Positions 1 through 5,825 of a stretch of 24,573 nt of DNA are shown one piece after another. Under the pieces are notes generated by a model that saw only the letters and a list, made by a program, of their open reading frames with translations, was not told the origin of the DNA and searched no databases. The translations under genes and the position numbers were made by a program. Numbering within the stretch: the first letter of the stretch is position 1; every line of letters begins with the position of its first letter. Source of the stretch: a virus. Location: IMG/VR virus record IMGVR_UViG_3300046811_000165, positions 1 to 24,573 of that record, one strand, 5' to 3'.

Positions 1-247
1 GCACGAAGATTTCGCGCGTGGGCGACATCGCCTCGCGCATGAACATGGGCTCGATGCGTCCCTGGAGAGCATCGGCGTAGAGCCGTGCCGCCGCCATGAT
101 GCGCCGATTCCGCTGGCTCGATGCTTCGCGCGAGACGGCCGCGAATCCGCGCAATTCCGGACGACTCTCCAAGCCGCTGCCGAGTTCGTACGGCGTGCCG
201 CTGAACTGGAGGCCCTGCCCGTTGGGGTTGATGGTTTGCGTTCGCAT
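1..247 (-). CDS. Probable major capsid protein, N-terminal part (runs off the left edge)
   Basis: An open frame starts with ATG at 245-247 and continues to the window edge, giving about 82 residues. It begins MRTQTINPNGQGLQF and contains a basic helical stretch and the segment MFMREAMSPTREIFV. It lies four bases after the stop of the decoration-protein gene, downstream of the protease/scaffold gene. In tailed phages of this layout the next gene is normally the major capsid protein. The assignment rests on gene order because the diagnostic capsid fold is outside the window. An alternative is another head protein. The coding frame itself is secure; the product name is a moderate inference. Confidence 0.6.
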   Translation of the reverse strand, partial: MRTQTINPNGQGLQFSGTPYELGSGLESRPELRGFAAVSREASSQRNRRIMAAARLYADALQGRIEPMFMREAMSPTREIFV

Positions 248-251
248 GTCG

Positions 252-668
252 TTATCCTTGTAGCTGCACTAGTGCCGCAGTGTCGGTTGCGCCCGACAGA
301 ATTCCCACCCCGCTCGGGTCTAGACGCCCGAAAGGCTGGTCTCCGTCCGACGCCGAGATGGTGAGACCGGTGGTCATGTTCGTTGCACTATCGAACGTGC
401 CGGTCGCAAAGAGCGGATCGCCGGGATTGATCGCCTCACCGACTGCGGGCGAGATCTGCGAGACGGCGATGACCGTCAAAGCGAACGTGCCATTGAACAG
501 GAAGACCGTGCCGCCCGTCGCTGCGGAGTAGTCGTCGAGCGCCACGGCGGCCAGCGCACGGAGGTCGCCCGCCTCGCCGATGAGCACCGGATCTCCGGCC
601 TTGATTGTCGTCGGGCACAGCGCGAAGCGCCGGCTGGTCGATGTGCCGGTGTAGACTTGATTCTTCAT
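252..668 (-). CDS. DUF2190-type capsid decoration/stabilisation protein
   Basis: This 138-residue protein begins MKNQVYTGTSTSRRFALCP and continues IKAGDPVLIGEAGDLRALAA. That pattern (K-N-x-V near the start, then a small beta-rich domain with a G-D-P-V-L-I-G turn) matches phage DUF2190 proteins, which usually sit between the head protease and the major capsid gene and are thought to be decoration or capsid-stabilising proteins. The rest is Ala/Gly/Thr-rich beta sequence with no membrane segment. The ATG overlaps the TGA of the upstream 53-aa gene (ATGA), and AGGAG lies a few bases upstream. Length and position fit the family. The role is from family knowledge; what is seen is the N-terminal pattern and the gene order. 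Confidence 0.75.
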   Translation of the reverse strand: MKNQVYTGTSTSRRFALCPTTIKAGDPVLIGEAGDLRALAAVALDDYSAATGGTVFLFNGTFALTVIAVSQISPAVGEAINPGDPLFATGTFDSATNMTTGLTISASDGDQPFGRLDPSGVGILSGATDTAALVQLQG

Positions 669-826
669 TGCTGCTCCTTCTCTGCCTTGGCCTTAACGTA
701 TGCGTCGGCAGCGTCCAGGATGGCTGCGGCACTCGCTACGAGATCGGCCGCCGATTCCGGTGTGTGCTTGTGCGTGCCGCTTCCCAGAACGGAGGCCATC
801 ATCGCTAACTGATCAACTTCCCTCAC
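665..826 (-). CDS. Small 53-aa head-region protein of unknown function
   Basis: A GTG-initiated frame of 53 codons fills the gap between the protease and decoration genes exactly. Its GTG overlaps the upstream TGA (GTGA at 823-826) and its TGA overlaps the downstream ATG (ATGA at 665-668). The product starts MREVDQLAMMASVLGSGT and ends in an Ala/Lys-rich amphipathic helix. I do not recognise a family. The case for a real gene is the perfect 4-nt overlaps at both ends, the same coupling used across this phage, and the lack of leftover spacer. It probably belongs to head assembly by position only. Confidence 0.6.
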   Translation of the reverse strand: MREVDQLAMMASVLGSGTHKHTPESAADLVASAAAILDAADAYVKAKAEKEQQ

Positions 827-2508
827 GAAACCCTCCCGAGCGCCGCGCGCTCCGCTTGCGCTTCAGGCAGGCCCAACTCCTGGAAGATGCTCGCGCCTTC
901 TCGCAGGCTGCGCTTCAGCGCCTTGCGCTCCTGCTTCTCCAGCCGCGCTGCTTCCTTGGCGTCGATCTCAACGACACCCGGCAGTGATGCGCCCATGCCG
1001 GCCACGCGCCCGCCGCCGAGCAGCGAGGAGACGTAGCGGCCCTGTTCCTTCGCCGCGTTCTCCACGACGACCTTGAAGGCCGCGGAGTCGAGCGCGCCGT
1101 CTTTGATGGGCAGCGCCGAGCCGTCGCCGATGACTTCGCGCAGCACCTGCGCTTTGGCGACATCGGGCAGGCTCATCGACTCGAGGATCCGCGATGCCTC
1201 CACCTGGGCATCGCCCCGGAGTGCACGGCGTTCCAGCAGCGTTACCGTGCCAGCCTGGGGCGCCAGCGCTTCCCTGATGGCGGTCTTCACCGTGTCGGCC
1301 ACGAATGTCTTGATTTCCGCTTCGGTCATATCCACCTCTTCGGGCAGGATTCCGGCGTCTCGCGCCGCTTCAGCCAGGGCGAGCCCGCCGCGCCCTGCCT
1401 TTGTCACGTAGTCCACGCTCTCGACGTAATCGATACTCGCCAGCTCCGGCTTGCCGTTGACCATCTTGCCGGAGCCTTTGCCGCCCGCTCGAATCGACAG
1501 GCCGATGTGCGGCGCCCGCTCTTCGACCTTCTCGGCGTAGTCGGCCATGACCTTTGCTTCGGCGTACAGGCCAGGCCCCTTGACGCCCGCCGCATCCCAT
1601 CGCGCATCGCTGGTGGTGATGGCGGCCAGATTGTTCAGGTCGCCTTCCGGTCGGCTGGCCTCTTCCGCCGCGGTCGGGTGATTCCAGAACATCAGCGTGC
1701 CGGCTTTGAACTGCGGCGCCGCTGCTTCGAGCACGTTGGCCGGGTAATGCGCCGTCGTGCCGGTGCCTGGCGAAATGAGCTTGATCGGGTAGTTGGTACG
1801 CGACTCGCGCAGCGGGATCTCGGCCAGAAATTCACCAGCGGATTCCACGAGCTGCAACATGCCCGGTACCGTGCCGCGCGCCGCCTCGCTGGTCTTCTCC
1901 TGCGCCGACTTCGGCAACTTGTATCCCTTGCGCTTGGCGATCTTGATGATGTTCGACCGGATGGTGCTCGACGAGTAGTTGTCGGAGCCCGCGCGCCCGA
2001 GCGAATGAAACGCCGCGTCGACGTCGGCCTGCGCCTTGATCGGGAAGGAGCGATTCTTGCCGGCGAAGTCCTCCGCGCCCATCGACTTGCGCTCACTCTT
2101 TGAGATGAACCGCTCGTACAGCGGCAGGCCGGTGTAAATATTCTCGGCCTTGAACGACTCTTCCATCGAGGCGTAATGGTCGGCTTCATCGGCTTCGGGC
2201 TCGTACACCGTCCGCGGCCGCACGCACTCGGCACCCTCGGTGTCAATCGTGCACGTCGCCGCCTGGCCAGCCGTCATGGACATCTCGTACGCCGCGCGCT
2301 TCGTCTCGCCGCCGCACGAATAAATTACGTCGCCGGATTCGCAATCGCCGAAGTGGTCAATGTAGTACGCCCAGGTGCCTGTGCCCTTGTAGGCGTCCTG
2401 GATGCAGTCGCGAAGGCAGTTCTCAATATCGTTGGCGCTGAGGTCGGTTGCGGCTTCCTGAAGCTGAACGGCGAGATGTAAAAACCCTGCGGATAATTTG
2501 AAGGCCAT
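823..2508 (-). CDS. Prohead protease fused to scaffold-like C-terminus
   Basis: This is a 561-residue protein if it starts at MAFKLSAGF. The frame is open further upstream, but the likely promoter (-10 at 2551-2556) would put the transcript start near 2544, so the upstream start is excluded. Residues 1-115 are Cys-containing and unassigned. Residues 130-205 resemble a helical module often joined to phage head proteases. Residues 225-385 look like a serine prohead protease, with FWNHPT placing a candidate catalytic His at about 277 and GLSIRA placing a candidate Ser at about 338. From about 390 to the end it is Ala/Glu/Lys-rich and helical, as expected of a scaffold. Protease-scaffold fusions are known (lambda C/Nu3). 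The catalytic assignments are by motif only. Confidence 0.7.
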   Translation of the reverse strand: MAFKLSAGFLHLAVQLQEAATDLSANDIENCLRDCIQDAYKGTGTWAYYIDHFGDCESGDVIYSCGGETKRAAYEMSMTAGQAATCTIDTEGAECVRPRTVYEPEADEADHYASMEESFKAENIYTGLPLYERFISKSERKSMGAEDFAGKNRSFPIKAQADVDAAFHSLGRAGSDNYSSSTIRSNIIKIAKRKGYKLPKSAQEKTSEAARGTVPGMLQLVESAGEFLAEIPLRESRTNYPIKLISPGTGTTAHYPANVLEAAAPQFKAGTLMFWNHPTAAEEASRPEGDLNNLAAITTSDARWDAAGVKGPGLYAEAKVMADYAEKVEERAPHIGLSIRAGGKGSGKMVNGKPELASIDYVESVDYVTKAGRGGLALAEAARDAGILPEEVDMTEAEIKTFVADTVKTAIREALAPQAGTVTLLERRALRGDAQVEASRILESMSLPDVAKAQVLREVIGDGSALPIKDGALDSAAFKVVVENAAKEQGRYVSSLLGGGRVAGMGASLPGVVEIDAKEAARLEKQERKALKRSLREGASIFQELGLPEAQAERAALGRVS

Positions 2509-2550
2509 GGCCAGCGTCTGTCTTCGCGACGGTCGCTCGGTACAACCGGG

Positions 2551-2580
2551 ATGATAACCCGCTTGTTTCGTAGGCGTCAA
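2551..2580 (-). promoter_or_regulatory. Sigma70-like promoter for the protease/head genes
   Basis: On the minus strand, TTGACG (2575-2580) is followed after 18 bp by TATCAT (2551-2556). The predicted transcript starts near 2544, about 36 nt before the ATG at 2508. It is back to back with the putative plus-strand promoter of the gene at 2614. Confidence 0.6.
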
Positions 2581-2601
2581 GCAAAGCGCGAAAAATCTTA
2601 C

Positions 2602-2607
2602 TATGAT
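2602..2607 (+). promoter_or_regulatory. -10 box of a probable leaderless transcript
   Basis: TATGAT lies exactly 6 nt upstream of the ATG at 2614, so the expected transcription start coincides with the start codon. No Shine-Dalgarno sequence is visible, and no good -35 hexamer stands at 16-18 bp. The same spacing is seen upstream of the genes starting at 3789 and 14192. Confidence 0.45.
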
Positions 2608-2613
2608 AGGCGC

Positions 2614-2910
2614 ATGGCAGAAACCGCTGAAGCAGTGGCCACGACCGTCAAACTTTGCTCAAAGTGCAGGCAGCATCCACGCGCCGACGAGGATGGGACG
2701 AACCCCTGGTGCCTTGAATGCCGCGCCGATTATAAGCGCGCTTACGAGGCAGGGAAGGCCGAGAAGATGAAGGACTTGGGATTCGTCAAGGGCGCCGAGG
2801 CGATGAAGACCGCGCTCCTCAATGGCGTGCGCGCCCAGCACCCTGGCCTGATGACAAACTATGCTGCCGTGGCGCAGTGGATCAGTGAGTTTCCGACGCC
2901 GCGGCATTGA
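2614..2910 (+). CDS. Small zinc-finger-like protein, the only plus-strand gene
   Basis: The 98-residue product starts MAETAEAVATTVKLCSKCR. It has a C-x2-C pair near residue 15 and a second C-x2-C (WCLECRADY) about 17 residues later, which suggests one zinc-binding knuckle, followed by a lysine-rich helical C-terminus. It is the only convincing gene on this strand and sits between the protease gene and the PAPS-reductase-like gene, converging on the latter with three bases between their ends. That layout is typical of a moron with its own promoter. A longer in-frame start exists upstream, but the -10 box at 2602-2607 favours ATG 2614. The function is unknown; nucleic-acid binding is possible from the zinc knuckle alone. 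Confidence 0.7.
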   Translation: MAETAEAVATTVKLCSKCRQHPRADEDGTNPWCLECRADYKRAYEAGKAEKMKDLGFVKGAEAMKTALLNGVRAQHPGLMTNYAAVAQWISEFPTPRH

Positions 2911-2913
2911 GGC

Positions 2914-3789
2914 TTATTCGCACATGCCCGCTCCTGACGGGCAAACAAGCGTTTTATCGTCGTCGTAGAAGTCTTCGAATAGTGCCGGCGTTCGTTCCCT
3001 TGCTCCCTTGCCGGTGTGCGACCATCGCACCACGTCGTCAATCGTGCAAATGGCTACCTGGCGGCCGTCCTTCGTCGGAACCGTCCGCGATCTGAAGCGA
3101 GGGGGTACTGTTTTGGCATGGAAAAATGTCGAGATGCCGCGGCCAAAGTTCGGGTCTAACTCCTGCGAGCGCAACTCGTCGATACGTTCGGGGAAATGAA
3201 TCGAGATCAGCTTAATTTCCGATTTGTTGCTGTTGATACATGGAAAGCAGCCTACGCGCTTAAACCCATAGCTATACAACTTGTTGAGCGGCACTCCGTA
3301 CGTCTTGTGCATGGCAACGACCTGCTCAAGGCTCTTGCGCAAAAGCGGACGGTTCACGGTACAGCCGAACATGTCGTCAAAGCCGCGATCAACGAGTTTC
3401 GCTCTGTCGGCGCTTTCTCCGGCCCGTACGCCCGAATGTACGATAACTTCGTGGCCGTTGCGGATCAAAGACTGAACATCTTCACGAGTCGGAATCACTT
3501 TTAGGAACTGCGTACAGAACCTCGCCCTGCGGCTCGGGAAGCGGCCTTTCCACCGCGCCAATTCCATAAATCCGCGTTCGGGATGGAGTGTAACCACTGG
3601 CTGGCAACCATGTTTGACAACGTATTCCGAAAGCATCGCGACGTGTTCGTAAACGAACCGATGCTCGTTTTCGGTGTCGCAGAATGTGAATCGGATGGAT
3701 TCGCGCGGCACGCCGCTTTCGTGGATCAGCCAGAGTGTGGTTCCGCTGGAATCCTTGCCGCCACTCAACCCACAGTAATTGATGACCAT
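2914..3789 (-). CDS. PAPS-reductase/ATP-pyrophosphatase family protein
   Basis: A 291-residue protein with the PP-loop motif SGGKDS at residues 9-14, which binds ATP or a nucleotide in PAPS reductases, DndC and related sulfur-transfer or adenylating enzymes. Around residue 90 it has FPSRRARFCTQFLK, a conserved part of the PAPS-reductase fold, and near residue 190 RVGCFPC, a possible metal or redox cysteine pair. Phages often carry such proteins with unproven substrates. The Dnd partners needed for DNA phosphorothioation are not in this window, so DndC is not claimed. The ATG at 3789 has no ribosome binding site but a perfect TATAAT 6 nt upstream. Base composition is visibly less GC-rich than its neighbours, suggesting recent acquisition. 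Confidence 0.8.
   Translation of the reverse strand: MVINYCGLSGGKDSSGTTLWLIHESGVPRESIRFTFCDTENEHRFVYEHVAMLSEYVVKHGCQPVVTLHPERGFMELARWKGRFPSRRARFCTQFLKVIPTREDVQSLIRNGHEVIVHSGVRAGESADRAKLVDRGFDDMFGCTVNRPLLRKSLEQVVAMHKTYGVPLNKLYSYGFKRVGCFPCINSNKSEIKLISIHFPERIDELRSQELDPNFGRGISTFFHAKTVPPRFRSRTVPTKDGRQVAICTIDDVVRWSHTGKGARERTPALFEDFYDDDKTLVCPSGAGMCE
2925..2943. terminator. Weak hairpin between convergent genes
   Basis: TGCCCG (2925-2930), a 7-nt loop and CGGGCA (2938-2943) form a 6-bp inverted repeat at the junction of the convergent genes ending at 2910 and 2914. On the plus side a loose T-rich stretch follows about 9 nt later. It may act as a terminator for the plus-strand gene, but it lies within the 3' end of the minus-strand gene and lacks a clean U-tract. 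Confidence 0.3.
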
Positions 3790-3795
3790 TCCCTA

Positions 3796-3816
3796 ATTAT
3801 AGCGCAATTGCGCAAT
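3796..3816 (-). promoter_or_regulatory. TATAAT promoter element with palindromic operator (site 1)
   Basis: On the minus strand a perfect TATAAT (3796-3801) lies 6 nt before the ATG at 3789. Abutting it upstream is the palindrome GCGCAATTGCGC (3802-3813), within TTGCGCAATTGCGC (3802-3815), the sequence repeated at four other places. A protein bound here would cover the spacer between -35 and -10. It overlaps the stop codon of the upstream gene at 3816. Confidence 0.55.
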
Positions 3817-4610
3817 CAAGCGTACACCCGCCGCACCGTATCCCGATAAACCACGCTGCACTCGCAGTTTGGATGCTGTGGCGGTTCGTCCACTGGCTCA
3901 TCGCCGCCAGGGAAGAAGTCGCTCTCCTCGATTTCCCCCTCGTCGGAATTCTCGATGCAATCCTCACAGTTGCCCGATCGCCCACCCGGCCCGAGCACCC
4001 ACCGCTTGAGTGTCACTTCCTCGTAGTAATACGCGCCGCGCGCCTCCAGCAATTCGGCGAGGTCTTCGGCCGCCGCGGTCAGTTCCGCTTCGAGCGCGGT
4101 CACCTCGGGCCGCGGCTGGACGAGCACCGCCTCCCCTTCGTCGCGCGCGATTACGCTCGGCGTTACGAGCCAGTGCAGGATGTCCGTCTCGCTGTCGATT
4201 TGCGCCACGGCGCCGTGAGGGAAGTGCACCAGCGCCGGTGATGCGCCGGTCATCATGGCGACGAGCTCCTGCACCAGCGGGCCATGCGTTACGGCAATGA
4301 CGCACTCCGCGCCGGCTTCCTTGCCGATACGGATGATCTCTTCCCATGCCTGCTCGGGGTCGGCGTCCGGATCGAGCAGCCCTCGAGTGGCCTGCAAGCG
4401 GTCGACGCCCAGGCGGTCAGCGATGCGCTTCGCCGTCTGCCGGCTGCGCTTCATGTTGGATTCGATGACCACCTCGGGCTTGGTGGTCTGGTGCTTCAGC
4501 CAGCGGCCGACGAGCCGCGCCTGCGCCTTACCTGTGGATGTGAGTTCGCGCGTCGGGTCTTCCCGCGGGCCTGATTCGCTTTCTCCGTGGCGGCAGATGA
4601 GGATTTTCAC
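3816..4610 (-). CDS. SixA-like histidine phosphatase fused to a gpF-like head-protein tail
   Basis: The 264-residue product starts with a GTG that overlaps the TGA of the upstream gene (GTGA, 4607-4610). Residues 1-155 form a histidine-phosphatase (phosphoglycerate-mutase-like) domain: RHGES at 7-11 with His8 the candidate phosphohistidine, a KRSRQTA segment at 54-60 with a likely phosphate-binding Arg, and VTHGP with the second His at 109. Residues 165-200 are helical. The last 65 residues contain KRWVLGP, C215-x2-C218 and HPNCEC (246-251), resembling the cysteine/histidine C-terminus of Mu gpF-like minor head proteins. Position within the head block supports a virion or assembly role. The fusion is unusual. 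Phosphatase identity is strong; the gpF-like reading is moderate. Confidence 0.72.
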   Translation of the reverse strand: MKILICRHGESESGPREDPTRELTSTGKAQARLVGRWLKHQTTKPEVVIESNMKRSRQTAKRIADRLGVDRLQATRGLLDPDADPEQAWEEIIRIGKEAGAECVIAVTHGPLVQELVAMMTGASPALVHFPHGAVAQIDSETDILHWLVTPSVIARDEGEAVLVQPRPEVTALEAELTAAAEDLAELLEARGAYYYEEVTLKRWVLGPGGRSGNCEDCIENSDEGEIEESDFFPGGDEPVDEPPQHPNCECSVVYRDTVRRVYA

Positions 4611-5023
4611 TTGAACGCCACCTGCAAATTGTGCGCCATGATGTCCTTGATTTTCTCGCGGCTTTCGTCTATCGCCGGGCGCATATACGGCTGAGCGATC
4701 ATGCCGGGCCAAGTCGGCGAGTACGGCCCAGGCCCAGCGCCTGCCGATGAAGCGCCCGCGATTCCTGTCCCAAATTCCACGTAGACATCGTAATCGGTAT
4801 GCGGTCCAACGCGCCCCACTACGGTCTTGCCTGGCTCTTCCAGCGGATCGATGGTGATGGATGCCTGCAATGCGCCAGTATCCACCGGGCAAAGCTCTTT
4901 GGCGCGATCGCGGATCAGCTCCAGCGATTCCTGTACGCCCATCCGCACCGCTGGCGTTACGCGCGCCTCTACGAAGCGGCCCAGGTCGCTGCGCGGCCGG
5001 AAGGTGGCAGTCGCGCGGATCAT
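4607..5023 (-). CDS. HK97-gp10-like head-tail protein
   Basis: A 138-residue protein starting MIRATATFRPRSDLGRF. It shows the family pattern of an N-terminal helical stretch (SLELIRDRAKELCP), VDTGALQASI at about 48-57, YDVYVEFGTG at about 80-90, and a C-terminal PYMRPAIDESREKI. HK97-gp10-like proteins act in head-tail joining or tail completion. The frame is open far upstream, but the ATG at 5023 overlaps the preceding TGA (ATGA), the coupling used throughout this phage, and the conserved domain begins just after it. The length is usual for the family. Confidence 0.82.
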   Translation of the reverse strand: MIRATATFRPRSDLGRFVEARVTPAVRMGVQESLELIRDRAKELCPVDTGALQASITIDPLEEPGKTVVGRVGPHTDYDVYVEFGTGIAGASSAGAGPGPYSPTWPGMIAQPYMRPAIDESREKIKDIMAHNLQVAFK

Positions 5024-5187
5024 TTGATCGTCGAGTACCGCATGATCCCTTCGGCCGCCACCCAGCAGGCAAGGCCGATAAGGGCAGTGCGGCTGAGCCA
5101 TGGGTTCGCTGGCGGGGTCGGTGGCGCCGTAAATGCGGCGATCACCAGGAGCGCGAATGCAAAGCAGTAGAGAACTAATATCGGCAT
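5020..5187 (-). CDS. 55-aa protein with two membrane segments
   Basis: The product starts MPILVLYCFAFALLVIAAF, a clear hydrophobic segment, followed by a proline-rich turn (PPTPPANPW) and a second hydrophobic stretch (LIGLACWVAAEGI). Two segments with a short loop resemble a small holin or inner-membrane accessory protein, but no lysis genes are nearby and it sits among head genes, so holin is not claimed. It overlaps the upstream zinc-protein gene by 13 nt and couples to the next gene by ATGA. No family recognised. Confidence 0.6.
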   Translation of the reverse strand: MPILVLYCFAFALLVIAAFTAPPTPPANPWLSRTALIGLACWVAAEGIMRYSTIK

Positions 5188-5384
5188 GGCTTGATCGTAG
5201 CCGCAACCGGGCGCGGCGTCCAGTGCATCACCCCGCCGAAGTCCAGCGGGCGCCATTCACAGCCGCAATCGGGACAGTGCCACACTTCGGAGCGCTGGAG
5301 TAGATTGCCGCCCTCTGGCGATGCGGCCCTCTCCAGGTGCTTACCGCAGCATTCATCAGCTTCCCACGTGTGTAGCATGGCCAT
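5175..5384 (-). CDS. Small Cys/His-rich putative zinc-binding protein
   Basis: A 69-residue protein with ECCGKHLE near the N-terminus and HCPDCGCEW in the middle, so one or two treble-clef or ribbon-like metal sites are likely. It starts at ATG 5384, or at the ATG two codons later. It is six bases downstream of the Tat-leader protein gene and overlaps the membrane-protein gene by 13 nt, so it belongs to the same transcript. No named family is recognised. By position it may assist head-tail assembly, but that is inference. Confidence 0.6.
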   Translation of the reverse strand: MAMLHTWEADECCGKHLERAASPEGGNLLQRSEVWHCPDCGCEWRPLDFGGVMHWTPRPVAATIKPCRY

Positions 5385-5390
5385 TCCGGC

Positions 5391-5825
5391 TCACACCTTG
5401 GTCGCTCGCTCGAAGGCGCTATGCGAGTTGAGCGCAAAGGATTCCAGCCGATACCCTTTTCCAACAGCATCGTAGCCTTGCGGGCAAGTCACGAACGAAG
5501 CAAATCCGCTCGGGGTCAGATATCCTTCCGGCTTTGCTTGACCGAACCAACGGACTTGGACCTCTACCCGATCCTCGATGAAACGCGCAGCGCTGACACA
5601 GCCTAGCGCGTTCGCCAAATCCCCTTCGACCGGATAACGGTTATCGTCGTCTCCGCGAATTACGAATCGACCGGGCGCGGTCCTCGCCATGTTTTTCAGG
5701 TTTCCGACGCTGTAGGCTCGGCCGTTCAGATTGCGCCCTAGATGCGCTACGACCGTCCATCGCTCCCCTGCGCGCGCTGTCGCTATTGCGGTCGGGATAA
5801 TGCCTATGAATGTACGTCTATCCAT
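5391..5825 (-). CDS. Unrecognised protein with Tat-like leader
   Basis: The frame is open upstream, but ATG 5825 has a strong GGAGGAAC Shine-Dalgarno sequence and overlaps the portal stop by 8 nt. The 144-residue product begins MDRRTFIGIIPTAIATARA. That is a twin-arginine motif (D-R-R-T-F-I-G), a moderately hydrophobic stretch and an A-R-A end that looks like a signal-peptidase site. The mature part contains LNGRAYSVGNLKNM, a DDDNRYPVEGD turn and a conserved-looking YLTPSGFASF. I do not recognise a family. Export of a phage protein encoded beside the portal is odd. The leader may instead be a coincidental hydrophobic N-terminus of a structural protein. Confidence 0.6.
   Translation of the reverse strand: MDRRTFIGIIPTAIATARAGERWTVVAHLGRNLNGRAYSVGNLKNMARTAPGRFVIRGDDDNRYPVEGDLANALGCVSAARFIEDRVEVQVRWFGQAKPEGYLTPSGFASFVTCPQGYDAVGKGYRLESFALNSHSAFERATKV

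Noticed and set aside
1507-2103. Plus-strand 198-codon frame opposite the protease
   Set aside because: Antisense shadow of the protease/scaffold gene; composition is arginine-rich and lacks any motif.
3331-3345. Further TTGCGCAA matches inside genes (around 3335, 8946 and 13686)
   Set aside because: They are isolated half sites in coding sequence without the second half or a -10 box, expected by chance in GC-rich DNA.
2914-3789. Calling the PP-loop protein DndC of a DNA phosphorothioation system
   Set aside because: No DndB, DndD, DndE or DndFGH-like neighbour is visible, and the motif is shared by the wider PAPS-reductase family.
5020-5187. Holin
   Set aside because: Two membrane segments fit, but no endolysin or spanin is nearby and it sits among head genes; small size alone is not enough.
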